64,000 nt of DNA from Nissolia schottii (GCA_003254905.1 QANU01076928.1:997842-1061841); one strand, 5' to 3'; shown: positions 23,376-36,397, counted from the first letter of the stretch. Translations and numbers: made by a program. Notes: generated from the sequence alone by a model not told the origin.

Positions 23376-24584
23376 TGATAGTTTTCTTCAAATGTATAAA
23401 TGTTGATGCTAGGTGCATTAACAGTTTTTACAAGCTCATAAGGGGGCTTTGATCAGTCTTTTCACCACCAACGCATAGCATGGAAACTAGAGCATACCCC
23501 CACGGAACGAGACCTTGGGTGTGGGTGTGAGTGGGAGGAACCACAAACCACCTAAGCACTGCTCATGGAACGCAAGCTACACACATCATCATCACCTTCG
23601 AGAGACACACATATATGACATCATCATGTGGGAGGTTATCAAATTCAAGAAGTTATGGTAAATTTTTTATTCATAATATAACTTGTAAACTCGTAAAAAA
23701 ATTTATACGTAAAAAATATATTATATTACTAGTATAATTAATAACAAACATAACTAAATTAATGACATATTTATAATTGATAGTAAATAATGTTAACTTT
23801 ATAATAAAATAAATAAAAATAAATATCATAAAATATAAGTTAACGCATGTTTTAATTGTTATGTCATGCTTTGTATATTACCTGCATGCATTAATTTATG
23901 GTTCGATAGAACATACTTTAAATATGATAAATATATAAATTTAACTTAATAAATCTAATAGAAATCACTTAACATAAAACAAGTCAACAAAATATTTATT
24001 CTCTAGCCAACGATTTAAACTTTTTAGAGAAATGATTATTGACATGTTATAAGAATTTTTATGACCAACTTTGAAGCTAATTAAGGGGAATGAAGGAAGG
24101 ATATGGTACTAAAGGATATGTCAAGAACCCCTTCATGACATATTTAAAATAATGCTGAACTATTCAAAGGTTTAATTCCTAGCTATGGGTATGAAGTAAC
24201 CTTAAATCTATGAGCCTGTCCCATCAATTTTAGAGTTGCGTACAAGCCGGATTAGTCAATAGACCCGCACCGCTGTTTCGTGTACCAAAAAATATGGCAA
24301 TACCAAACTACATGGTAGTCAAATTGGGGATCTTAAGCTCTTTTATCCTTTAACCTCTCATATCCTTGAAAAGAACAGAAATCGCACCTAGACTTAGAAG
24401 CAGTCACATTTAGAGTCCATACAATGACTCCGTCAATGGCGCAATGAGATGAGATTAATTAAGAAACATTCAAATTAATTTCTTAATCCCCGAGCTAATA
24501 ATACGGATCTGGTAGTCCTCACAATGTATTTTTATTTTTGTGTTTGATTTAATTAATTAGCTCATCTGACTAAAGGAGTTTTCT
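23376..24584. other. Unit-2-specific spacer
   Basis: The first ~150 bp resemble 16555-16880 with a deletion (ATGCTAGGTGCATTAA, GCATAGCATGGAAACT). The rest has no counterpart in unit 1 and no gene I recognise. It leads into the F-box relic. Confidence 0.5.
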
Positions 24585-25252
24585 ATGGAGGCTTTGCCAG
24601 ATAATTTGCTATCGCATTCCATGCAAGACCGCCGTGAGATGCCAGTCTATCTCCAAGAGTTTCTTAGCTTTGATCTTGAGTGGCTACTTCATTCAATGAT
24701 TCATCCATTACAAACATGTCCGATTCGACCATATCGCGCGAGAAGGATTGGTCCTCCATCTTTTTCTCTCTTGCAACCCAAGCTTCATGTTCCTGAGTTT
24801 GCAATTTTAGATGACCCTTCTAGTCTCCCTAACCATTGGTCCCTGGGTTTTCTTGGCAAACACTTGGACCCAAGTCTCGAATATATGATAGGTGGTCATT
24901 TCCACGAGGAACTTGGGTTGTTCCAACAGCTGAGAAAGACTAGTATGTTTGCAATCCACTCACAAAGGGTTGGGTTAACCTTCCTGGATTGAAAGGGTTT
25001 GTCTACGAACCATATTACCACGTGGAAAGCCTCATTTGAAGTTTAGGGTCCTTCCTTTATGAATGACCGTCGAAGAATTTCAGTGCTGTTTCGAATCCTA
25101 TTACATCAAAGGATCTATTTTTTGGAAGAGACGTAGGTTATCCTTTCAATGATCGTCAACAATTCCATGCCATTGGTTATCCTGCCGGCTTAGATGCAGG
25201 CAGCGTGTCTCGTAATGGTCATCTTGGGGTTTCGTACAGAAACCTTCGGATA
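24585..25252 (+). pseudogene. F-box-type protein pseudogene, 5' part
   Basis: An ATG opens a 135-aa frame starting MEALPDNLLSHSM, resembling the start of an F-box (LPDNLLSHIL-like). Just before its end the neighbouring frame reads VCNPLTKGWVNLPGLKG, the classic motif of F-box-associated domains. Further on another frame gives FFGRDVGYPF and SRNGHLGVSYRNLR up to the CACTA insertion. At least two frame changes and a stop show it was already decaying or broke after insertion. F-box proteins are substrate adaptors of SCF ubiquitin ligases. The F-box itself is poorly preserved, so the family call rests on the C-terminal half. Confidence 0.6.
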
Positions 25253-26177
25253 CACTACAAGAAAGTTGTCTATTACCGTCAACATATTATCATCAGTCAA
25301 GATCTGACAGTTTTACCATCGGCCAATTCCACATAACCTACGGTAAACGAGTCAATGAAAAATTTGGGAATTTATGAGCCACTTACCGTCGGCTAAATTG
25401 CCCGCCGATAAGTCCACCAGTATACTGTCGCATGTATCTGACAGTAACGCTTTGGAAAAAGACCTTACTTATTCCAACAAAAACGCCATAAATTTTAGTG
25501 CACCGTCGGCTGAAACCGACGGTAACTGTCTCGGAAATATTTATTTTACGTTTTCCATACGTTCAAAGTCGCCATTAATATTATTTACCGCCTTTTACCG
25601 TCGGTATTGTCTGACAGTAATGTCCTCACCGATGACTATAAAATCCCCTCCCCCACCCTCCTGCACTTGCACCATACTCTCATATTCATCCTCCCTATAC
25701 TCCTCTGTCATGCGAAGCTTTTGTCGATTAAGGTGAAGACATCAAATGAGACCGTGTTATTAGTTTAATTTTTGCCGACGGGCTGACGTTACGTTAATTG
25801 AGAGAGTGAATAAAGACAAAGTCCAATATGTGGTAGTCATGCACTTGGGGAATAATAATGATTTGGCCCAATCGATGGTGGGTCTCAAGTTGACTACCAC
25901 CAAGCTGACAACCACCATCTTGGACTTTGTCTTCGTTAATCGCTCAAGGTGTTATTAATTTAATTTTTACCAAGTAGGCCACCGACACCGAATCTGCCAC
26001 TTTCCGGTGAGTTCTTCTTCCTCCTTTGACTCCTGCAATACTTCGTTGGTTGTTTTTATCTAATTTTTTGTAGATATTTGTACATGTTTTGATATTTAAT
26101 TTTCTATATATTATTGGATTGTATTTGTACATGCAATACTTTAATTTGTTTTGTATTGATACTTTGATGCAGATTAT

Positions 26178-27050
26178 ATGCGCCGACAATTATAAAATTA
26201 ATTGTTTAAACTTTTTTTAAAAATTCGTATGATATATTAAATAATAAATGAGTGATTAAAATCAAAATGGTTTTATAATATGATTATCTTAAAAAATATT
26301 ATTCAAACACANTGAGTGATTAAAATCAAAATGGTTTTATAATATGATTATCTTAAAAAATATTATTCAAACACAATTTATTTGAACAACTAAATGTGGT
26401 TTTTGTGTAAGCCATCAGTATCGAAATTTATGATAATATCTGACTAATTTGACTTGAGTTAGATCAATTCAATATAAAAACATGTTGATGCGAGGGAAAA
26501 AGTAGACAAAAAATTAATTCTACATTGTAAACATGAATCTCTTATAAATCAAGGCACTTTAAATATATGAAGAGAGTTCTCGTTGAGTGTCAATGATTAT
26601 CATGATTGACAAGGGCTGTAATTGGTTGCTTGAAGACGGTAACCTGTCANATGCGCCGACAATTATAAAATTAATTGTTTAAACTTTTTTTAAAAATTCG
26701 TATAATATATTAAATAATAAATGAGTGATTAAAATCAAAATGGTTTTATAATATGATTATCTTAAAAAATATTATTCAAACACAATTTATTTGAACAACT
26801 AAATGTGTGTAAGCCATCAGTATCGAAATTTATGATAATATCTGACTAATTTGACTTGAGTTAGATCAATTCAATATAAAAACATGTTGATGCGAGGGAA
26901 AAAGTAGACAAAAAATTAATTCTACATTGTAAACATGAATCTCTTATAAATCAAGGCACTTTAAATATATGAAGAGAGTTCTCGTTGAGTGTCAATGATT
27001 ATCATGATTGACAAGGGCTGTAATTGGTCGCTCGAAGACGATAACCTGTC
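26178..27050. repeat. Local duplication inside the CACTA element, bounded by single Ns
   Basis: Sequence starting ATGCGCCGACAATTATAAAA occurs at 26178 and again at 26651 right after a lone N at 26650. A 63-bp piece (26249-26311) is also repeated directly after a lone N at 26312. The two long copies differ by a few substitutions and a 7-bp indel. Single Ns at both joins suggest unmerged contig overlap or two haplotypes rather than a biological tandem repeat. Confidence 0.7.
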
Positions 27051-28402
27051 ATATAACAAATCATATGACCCTAAATCATATAACAAAGTGGTGTTATATG
27101 CTTATATGGGAAATATACTGATGAGTATTACCGTCGGACATTACCGCCGGTAATACACCCAATGAAACGATGTGTTTTGATGATGAGCACTTTACCGTCC
27201 ACTTAACTAATTTACCGACATTAAAAAAGCGTTTATTAATAATTTTTTAGGGTATAAGGTTTAGAGTTTATTATTACCGTCTGTTACTGCCATGGCCGAC
27301 AGTGACTTTTTCATTTAGGCGCCAAAAGATGGCGCCATTTAATTAGGTTATCATCGGCGTGTTATTCGGCCGACGGGAATCTTCTGAATAAAAACACAAC
27401 GTTTTTCATATCATCACATTATCGGCGGTATGTACTGACAGTATTGTGTTTACTAAAATTATGCGTTTTATTTTATATGATTACCATCGGTGTATTTTGT
27501 TACCGTTGGATCTGTCCGATGGTAAACGATCAGGCAAAATACTTAATCGAATTTTCTTGCTCTCCTTCCCATTTCTTAATCCTCCTTACACCTCCATCAC
27601 TCTCCTTCCCCTTCTCCTTCCCCACTCACCATATGGCCACCACCGCGCCACCATCGTGTCAAGGATTTATGTTGTAAGAAGGTGTCTTGGGTTGCCCCTT
27701 TGCTCCTACCCTTAGCGTCCTCTTCAAAAAATACTCCTTACACCTCTATCACTCTCCTTCCCCACTCACCACATGGCCACCACCGTGTCAAGAATTGATG
27801 TTGTAAGAAGGTGTCTTGGGTTTCCCCTTTGCTCCCACCCTTAGCATTCTCTTCAAAAAAACCCATTTTGTAAGTTCCAACTCTACATACCAAAAAGATG
27901 TTGACTGTTGCCTATTTTTGTTCTCTGTGTTTGTTTTTAATGTTATTTGATGTAAGCTCTAACTCTACATTGTATATGTTAATTTAACATTTCATTTCTT
28001 TTGATTGTCATGACTTATGCTAAGGATGTGCCACCACCACTTAATTTGTAATATGGAGCTTGAAAGATCCAATAAGTTAAAGAATGTGTCAAGGATTGAT
28101 CAAACAATTATCAACGGTAATAAGTATGTCTTAAACTTTATTGGTACTAGGATAGAGACTTATTTTATTAGGATAGATTTGTAGGATTGGAGTTGTATGG
28201 CTGGACTGGGGGAAGGAACGCTTAGCGTTACTTTCTGACATTGTTTGAATTGATGTGCTGACAACGATGATTATATGTTGTTTGCGGAGATTGGATGGCT
28301 TATGTTTTAGTACGGTTTAGGAAATATATGTGTGGAATTAATTTGTAATGCATTCAGTTAAGTCATTAAAATCATTAAGCTCACATCGGTGATTTTATAT
28401 CG

Positions 28403-28839
28403 GTGATTTTGGATAACATGCACCATGCACGTAGGATTTCTAGAAAAATGATCCCCGCAGTAAGATATTGGATGTACGATAGATATTACGAGAGTCGAGG
28501 AGTGATAAAACCGAAATATTTTGAGGGCGTTGAATATTGGATGTTGAAAGGGTTAAATTGCATCTTTACAAGAATGGGTTTGAGCTGCATTACTGGATAT
28601 GGACCGACCACGGAGAACAATCATTGAATGATCAACCCTATCAAGTGCCAGACCCAATAATCCCTGCAACAATTGCAGTTCAGACAACAGATACGATGAC
28701 ATTGGTAGCAGCAAATGACGAACTAGAGATACTTCAACTTTCTAACATCTATCAACAATCAACTGGTGATGTCGACGGTGATGGGGAAGAAGAAGAAGAA
28801 GAAGAAGAAGAACATTTTGACTCGGGCCTAAATTCTTAA
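28403..28839 (+). pseudogene. CACTA transposase-associated domain remnant
   Basis: Two overlapping frames carry the halves of the Transpos_assoc domain found at the start of plant CACTA TNP2-type proteins. The first reads RYWMYDRYYESRGVIKPKYF followed by EGVEYW. The other reads VKLHLYKNGFELHYWIWTDH followed by GEQ. The middle of the domain, which normally holds the CPC..C cysteines, is absent, and the halves lie in different frames. A Glu-rich tail (EEEEEEEEE) precedes the stop at about 28837. No DDE transposase core follows. Confidence 0.75.
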
Positions 28840-29675
28840 CATATGTATGATAATGTCAATTATTCATCATCAAACTAGCTATGATTTGTATTTATTTAAA
28901 CAATTTAAATATTATCCTTCTTTTCTTTAACTTTTTGGTATTAATTGCCTTATTTCACAATTAGTTATTCAATATAAATTTATATATATTAATAAACTAA
29001 AAAAATTAATTAAAATTATTTATTACAAAATTTATATGATTTTTAAATTTATATAAATTAAACATAAATTTCTATATATTTATAAATAATAATAAAATAA
29101 AATTATTTAATAATATAAATAATTAATAACATAATGCTAAAATATATAACAATTATTTAAAATAATTAACTAAATTTTAATTTTATTTATTTTTAAAATA
29201 ATTAATTTTATTTTTACCATCGGGCCTTAACTATGGTATAAAAATTTTAAAATAATGCTAAATTTACCTTCGGTGATAGCCGACGGTAATTACGATAGTA
29301 AAATAATCGTATATTTTCCGTCGTATATTGTCACCGACGGTAAAACTATAAGTTAGCATCGGTGACTACCAACGGTACCGGTTACAAATGTTGCGTCGGT
29401 TGCTACCTAGGGTAATCAATGAATAAAATATTATTATATTTATCGTCGGAGTTCTCAAACGGTAAACCGGTTCACATTTGTTCACAATTGAACCGGTTCT
29501 CGGCGGTCATATCCGCCGGAAATTACCACCAGTTAGACGTGTCCGATGCTAATCTCATTACTATCGACGACTTAACCGCTGGCTTGATGTCTGACGGTAA
29601 TTCCAACGGTAACACCACATACCGACGATAAAGGGCTAAATTTTCAACGGTTATAGATGTTTTCTTGAAGTGATA

Positions 29676-29976
29676 TGTAATGTGGATCAAACCACCGACG
29701 TAATGTGTGTTTGGGAACTGAAAGAGAAGGACGACATTGTTGGTACTTGCCGTGTGTTACATCGGACTGCTCTCCCTCACATGCAAGAAGCAGATTGTGT
29801 TAGGGTCGGGTATGACCTCACTTTTCGTGAGGTCAAAGAGTTGGCTTTTCATCCGACTCATGGTAATGTTGCGTTCATTCAACGTGCCAACTTGAAATTT
29901 GTTCTCAATTTGAAAACGAACGATTTTCATCCAATCGTCTATGGGAATCGCGTCTTTCAAAGGAGGTTGGCATTTG
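29676..29976 (+). pseudogene. F-box-type protein pseudogene, 3' part
   Basis: It continues the frame interrupted by the CACTA element. CNVDQTTDVMCVWELKEKDD is followed by TALPHMQEADCVRVGYD, ELAFHPTHGNVAFIQ and DFHPIVYGNRVFQRR. The VWELKEKD...LAFHP.HG.VAF pattern is typical of At5g07610-like F-box-associated C-termini. The unit-1 copy of this segment lies at 14806-15040. Confidence 0.65.
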
Positions 29977-30215
29977 ATTATTGTATTTCAATATTGTATT
30001 TGTTAGTTATGGAATTTTTGTCATGCACGAAAATTTGAACATGTGTCAATATAAAAAATTATATATGCAAAGTAAACTCTCTCTATAAGAATTAATTATG
30101 CAAATAGTATCATTGAAACTATGTAAGCATATTTGGTCATGTAGTTTCTGCTGATATTTGTTCTAGTATGGGGTTGTCATCTTTGTTTTGTCTTTCGTTA
30201 ACAAAGCATAATTTA

Positions 30216-31721
30216 ATCAGTTCTGCTACATGTACACCCTAAATCCATACACCATACATCATACATAAACCCGTATTAATATACGATGGGCCCCCAAATA
30301 ACCGCCCGCTAACCTCTCTCTCCCACTCTCGCTCACATGCGCGTCCCACACACGCTTAGCCTTCAAACTTCCTCTTTCTTGCCTCGAAAATAAGGATTGA
30401 ATATAGGAAACTCTCGTCCCTCTTTTCGATCTCTCTTCACTCTCATCAACTCTCTTCGATCTTTCTTCAGTACTCTCGTATTTCTTATGCAAATTCATCG
30501 TGCTCACTGCACAAATATGTAGCAAACGCAATCACAAATTCATGCATGGTTTAGATGAATCACGAATTGGAAAATTGAGAACTAATCTCCTTTTGTTCAC
30601 TACATTCACATCAGTCACAATTAATTCATGAGATTTCATGTCCTCTGATTCATGTTCACCAATATACCAAGTGTAAAGATTGTGAACTTATTTATGTTTG
30701 AATAAAATCACAGTGTTGTACACAAGTGCGTAATGTTTGTGCATATGGTCATATAATGTTTGTGCACATCATCATATAATGTTTGTGCACTAAAATCTAA
30801 TATCATAATCTGCAAAAATACTTAACTATACGTTAAATAATATGCATATATGTAAAATTTATGCATTAGAATGTATAAAAGTGTGTGTACACATGTATGT
30901 TTATAAAGTTTGTCCACTAAAAATGTTTAAAGATTGTGAACTTATTTATGTTTGAGTAAAATCACAGTGTTGTATTCAAGTGTGTAATGTTTGTGCATAG
31001 GGTCATATAATGTTTGTGCACTAAAATCTGATATCATAATCTGCAAAAATACTTAACTATACATTAAGAAATATGCATATATGTAAAGTTTATGCATTAG
31101 AATGTATAAAAGTATGTGTACACATGTATATGAACTAAGTTTTATAAAGTTTGTCCACTAAAATGTATAAAGATTGTGATCTTATTTATGTTTGAGTAAA
31201 ATCACATTGTTGCACACAAGTGCGTAATGTTTGTGCGTATGGTCACATAATGTTTGTGTACATAGTCATATAATGTTTGTGCACTAAAATCTGATATCAT
31301 ATTCTGTAAAATTACTTTGTGTACTCCAATCAGATATCATATTCTGCAACACACACCCTTACCACCATTGTTAAAGATAGATTTCATCCATTTTAAAAAG
31401 AAAACCAACCTTTTATCATCTTAATTTCATTTTAATTAACTTTGAAATGATAAGAGAATGAAGATGAAGAGGATAAGAAGGATGACGATGATGGGAGGAT
31501 GAGAGAATGACGATGATAACGATGATAAACATAACAGAACAAGGATGATAGGATGAAGACAATGAGTGAAAACGATGACGATGACGAGAACGAGTCCGGG
31601 ATTGGGCGCGTTGCGTATTATTTTAGAAACTGTACGTTATACATATAATGATCATTAATTACGTTTAATTGAATGGTGTATGTACGAGTGTATGTAATTT
31701 GGGTGTACACAGAGTATTTCT
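30216..31721. mobile_element. Inverted-repeat element with AATGTTTGTGCA minisatellite, complete copy
   Basis: The left end (TTCTGCTACATGTACACCC, then CATACACCATACAT) is inverted-repeated at the right end (GTATGTAATTTGGGTGTACA). ATAATTTA flanks both sides (30208-30215 and 31722-31729), a possible 8-9-bp target duplication suggesting a Mutator-like relationship. The interior has three rounds of CATATAATGTTTGTGCACTA plus a GATGA-rich stretch at 31440-31600. No transposase is visible. Confidence 0.6.
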
Positions 31722-32062
31722 ATAATTTATTTGAGTATAATACCCTTGAATGATTATATGATTAAAAAATATCCATTATATATTAGATGATAGTAATCAT
31801 TCAAAGTAATGATCTTTGGATGATTCCTAACTTTCGTAGCTAAGTATAGAATTAGTTAAGTTAGGTAAATTAGTTACATTTGAGTTAATTTAACTTGCAT
31901 CCCAAGCAACCATATATCACACGCACACACTTCATGCCTCCATTCAATACATTCAGAATTCATTCTCATCAATTAGGAAATCTATCATCCATCATTGGGT
32001 CTCCTTCTCCCCACCCTTTCCCCCAACCCTAAAGTGTTATGTAATATGGGTATTTTAAGCTT

Positions 32063-32295
32063 GAGGACATGAGACACTCTATTCGATTGGCAGACAAGAA
32101 CAAAAAAAAAAGCTTGGATATATTTACTAGGACGTTGGCATCCAGTGACTAAATGTCAAGCCCACGTCACGCAAGTCGGCTCGAACCCAAAAGGTGGCCC
32201 AATGTTTCACAGGTTTGTTGGCAAGGCAAAGGCTACTGAGAGCTTGAAATGTTTCAGGCGCCCATTGGTTTTGGATTCGGTTATGAGTACGGTCT
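32063..32295 (+). pseudogene. PPO gene-body relic (unit 2)
   Basis: Counterpart of 16121-16352, with the same internal deletion relative to the intact PPO. Deletion and decay therefore predate the tandem duplication. Confidence 0.85.
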
Positions 32296-33876
32296 AGGGG
32301 GTATATTTATTAGTCCTTTTTTTTTTCCGCTAGTTCTAAGGAGTTATATTTATTTAGTACAAATAACATAATTTATTTTATTTAATCAAAACTGACAGAC
32401 TTTAAACAGAAGAAAAAAATTTACATACTAGGGGAAACACTTGAGTATGCGTTTGAAAATTAAGTTGACATATTTTTTTTTTTTCAAATTCTTGTGACAT
32501 TATAAAAAAAGAAGTATTGTTTTCTGTTTAATGCTAGGTGCATTAATAGTTTTTACCATTGGCATATGAACGTTCTATCTTTTTGTGCTAGCATTAGCAT
32601 ACGAACTTTCTGCCTGAATAATATACTCTTCAACAATAGTCCATATCAATGGCACAAGGGTTAAAAGGCTATGTTCGCTAATTTTCACGGGAAAAATAAA
32701 ATCTCTATCATTCAACTGTTCATGTGGCGAAATTTCTTGCAACCTACGTAATCAATTTTAATATGTTTCCACTCAAGATGAGTGCTTTCATTTCACTCTC
32801 ATAGGATTCATAGCATGGAAACTATAGCATACCCCCACGGAACAAGGACCTCTTTGAGAGGAGGTTGAAAGCACTATTAAATATTGATAAATTATCAATA
32901 GCTAAGAAAATTCTTTATGGCTCAAGAAAAATACGTGTGAATTACACGAATTTAAATTAAAATAAAAAAAGTGTTAGTGGTACATTATATCATTTTAAAA
33001 ATTCTAACACTCTGCTCATAAAATATATGAGATCTATTGCTTGCTTTTTTTCCCATACTTTATCTACCTTTTTTTTCATTTGTTTCTTTATTTTTTGGTG
33101 TATAAATATCAATTTTTCTTAAGATAATACTGCCACATATGATTATTCCACCTTTCTCATGGACTTTGCCCTTTCTTGATAATTGTTGAACCATTTTGAG
33201 CAATAGCAAATGATGAGATGGATAGTAGATTTTACGTGCCTTCTCTTTTTGATTATTATATTATTGTTTGGTATGGTGTCTTAACTAATTAGTCATCTTA
33301 TACGTGTGCATAGATTTGAATCCTTGGCTAGTTAAATTGGTAGGTTCAGTCAAATAAAGTATCAAGCTAGGAGTAGAGAAAATATTATAACTTTGATTAC
33401 TGTATAAAGAGTTTTCTAACTTTACGTGATGAACATAAATATTATTATCCAAATATATAGTTATGCCTTATTTTCCCCTTCATTAAACTAACTCTTTAGA
33501 ATTAAGTTAATATAATTTTGACACATTATTAATACATTTTTTCTTACATATATATATATATATACACACACATAAATTCAATGATTAATATATTAAGAGA
33601 AAATTACTTGTAACACGTGCAAATTAATTATTAGGCTTCTCATGTGTGTGCAGTTCCACATTTGCAACCCCTGATGGTATTAGATAAATCTTTATAATTT
33701 AGATGTGAGATATTTGTGTGTGCATCTGCTTAAGAATTTTTTTTAGGCATATACATAAAAGATGTAATAGTTCTCACATATATATAAACATTTCTTTAAT
33801 AATATTGTTAGTCTTACGATTTTTTGTGTGTGTCTAAAAAAAATTCTTAAACATATCCTCACACAAAATATCTGTT

Positions 33877-33917
<41 letters not shown>
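32296..33917. other. AT-rich duplicated intergenic sequence
   Basis: Collinear with 16353-17950. A TA microsatellite at about 33872-33917 is longer than in unit 1. No gene is visible. Confidence 0.6.
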
Positions 33918-33920
<3 letters not shown>

Positions 33921-34170
33921 CTTTGACTTTGGGTAATGAAATAGTATAAGGCAAACAATAGTACAGAAGTCATACAATTTGCTTATGTGTTCAACTATTA
34001 ACAACGCCAAGAGTTTTATGGAATTTTGTTAAAAGTCAAGATACTATTATATGGTTTACGTTCATTTTAGAAATTTGCTTTAGGGAATCGCCAAATCACA
34101 CGCAATCTCACCTTCGTGTCACCCATTAATGTCTCTTTCCAACTCCTCCATTAATGTCACCTCAATTCCT
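33918..34170 (+). pseudogene. PPO promoter plus 5'-end relic (unit 2)
   Basis: Counterpart of 17951-18205. GCCAAATCA lies at 34090-34098 in place of GCCAAACCA. The leader-coding fragment CACCTTCGTGTCACCCATTA follows. Confidence 0.8.
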
Positions 34171-36397
34171 CGTTAATTTCACATTTTCTCAAAATCAATG
34201 CCATGCTATACAGAATTATCTTACTCAAAAACTTAAATTAATAAGTAAAAACAATTGAATGATTTATATATATATATATGTCTAATTTATAATATCAATA
34301 ATTATTTTAGAAATAAAGGTCATGTTTAATTGAACTCTTGACATCTCTTTATCATAATATCTTTGATACTATGGCAAGAATCAATCATCTTTCATAAAAA
34401 TTTAAGCTAATAGAAGTTAAGAAATAAGTTAATAGTTTTATATATCTATAACCTTTTGAAGAGACATATCATTATTAGGAAAATAAAAAAAAGAGAGACG
34501 TATCATATGAAATTGTTTATGTTGGATATATATCTAGAGCATATCCCTCCCATGTGAGTGAGGGAGGGGGGTAAAAAATCTGATCAACCATGTATCTCAA
34601 AAACCGATCATTTGAAGAATATTTCTCTTGAAAATTTGATAGCTGATAAATAGAAATACATGAATATGAATGATTTGTATACATCTTTCAACTAAAACCG
34701 CAAACAAATCTTTAGGAATTTCCAATACGATCGAGCACAGCACCTGCACGGACCTCACAATTAATTAAGCTTAACAGAAGTGAGAGTGACAACATGGTTA
34801 ATTGACAACATGGAACTCAAAACTTTGACCGCATAATTGAAAAATGTGGCCATATGATACCATCAAGACGGACTCATATACACGCACCACTGATGTCATA
34901 TGTAACCTTATACCAGAAAAGTGTCACGAATCATGTATCTCTTCTCAAAATTTAAGCGGTCAATTAGAGGTATATATTACAAGATAATTAAACATTATTT
35001 ATTTTTTAAAATGAAAAATGTGTTTTCATTTGCATTAGCTAGCAACACGTTTATTGTGCTGTGTGTAAGTTATGTAACTAAATAATTTTTAAGGGAAAAG
35101 ATTTATAGCCAATTACCATGCAAGAAATGCACGAAATAGAGTATTACACCGACGACCTTCTTTGTTTGGTTATTTTCCCAAAAAAATCTTCGCCAAAAAT
35201 TAGAAATCAACAATTACGAACAGATTCGTTTGAATATATGCAACCGTGCTAAATAGCATAATTCATCTTATATTGGTTAATGATACAATCAAAATAATCT
35301 TTATAATAACTTGCCGACGATAATGTTATGACGGTAATAGTCAAAATTCTAGTAGTGTGTTAAGTAAGTTCACGCAATTCTTGGATTTTAACATTGAACA
35401 AAAGTTTTTAAATAGTTGAATGTAAGTATAATATGCTCATTTTCTTGCGAATAATAAAAAGAAAACTATATATATTCGTTCCCGTTGACCAACAACAGCA
35501 ACGGATACACATCCTTACCTTTTAAAAAATGAATACTAACGGATAAGCATTTGAATGTTTCCCTAAAGTTGAAAAATTCGTTTGAATAAGTTAGTCCTTG
35601 CGGCCAATTTTCTACTTTTATGATGACAAGGCACGTGCGAGAAAAAAAAAAAAAGCAAATTGATTGTACATCATATTCTAAGCTATCTTTGATTTTTTTT
35701 TTCTCTCTCTCAAGATATATGTCCAAGCCATTGATACTTGGTTAAGAAACGAGAAATTATTTACCGCTTCATCTCGTCTCTCATGATTAAGCTCTTTGAT
35801 TAACATAAATAGCATTTTTATTTTATTTTATTTTATTGAAACAAGTAATTTACTTATGTAGAAAACCATAATAAAAAAAAAGTTAAATTGGAAGGACAAA
35901 AAGATAAAGAACATTTTGTATTAGATTAGGTGGTTTTCATAAAAAAAAATTTATAGAGTTTGAACTTTTAAAATATTATAGTACTATTATTTTAAGGTTT
36001 TTTTTAAGTTGTTTATGATAGTATCTCTCTAATTGTCATATTTAATTAGTTAGTGCATTCTCATTATCTTATTCATTTTCATATTCAACAAACTTCCCAT
36101 AACTCTGGCGAGCCTAGCCATCTCAGATGCAAGAGAGGGTCGAAGTGGAGCTATGAAGTCGAGTAAAAGGGGAATATTATGAAGTTTATGTACTAAACAT
36201 AAAATTGTAAGGGGCATAATGAAAAAAAATAACTTAATAATAAACATCTAATTCTATTATCATTAGGGTAGGTCAATGATCAACAAATGAGGTGAATATC
36301 ACCAAAACAAATAGAGAAATGACCGATGTAATTTCATTGAACATCATGAAAAGACAATGTACTTTATTAATTTTTAATGCCCTAAATATTTATTTTT
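34171..36397. other. AT-rich duplicated intergenic sequence
   Basis: Collinear with 18206-20367. Apart from the CACTA-end scar at 35314 I see no gene or element. Confidence 0.6.
35314..35357. mobile_element. 44-bp CACTA terminal remnant
   Basis: CCGACGATAATGTTATGACG through TTCTAGTAGTG reads, on the other strand, CACTACTAGAATTTTGAC followed by ACCGTCAT, the tip and subterminal motif of a CACTA element. Unit 1 has TGTGACCCTTATG at this spot between the same flanks (AATAACTTG and TGTTAAGTAAG). Only one end survives. Confidence 0.7.

Larger units (their letters stand above)
25253..29672. mobile_element. CACTA (CMC/En-Spm) DNA transposon, defective
   Basis: A 4420-bp element begins CACTACAAGAAAGTTG and ends TTTCTTGAAGTG, giving imperfect terminal inverted repeats CACTWCAAGAAA. 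A 3-bp target duplication ATA lies at 25250-25252 and 29673-29675. Subterminal regions are packed with ACCGTCGG / CCGACGGTAA motifs in both orientations, as expected for transposase binding sites. The only coding remnant is a degraded transposase-associated domain at 28403-28839. It sits inside an F-box pseudogene whose frame is continuous on either side. Confidence 0.95.
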
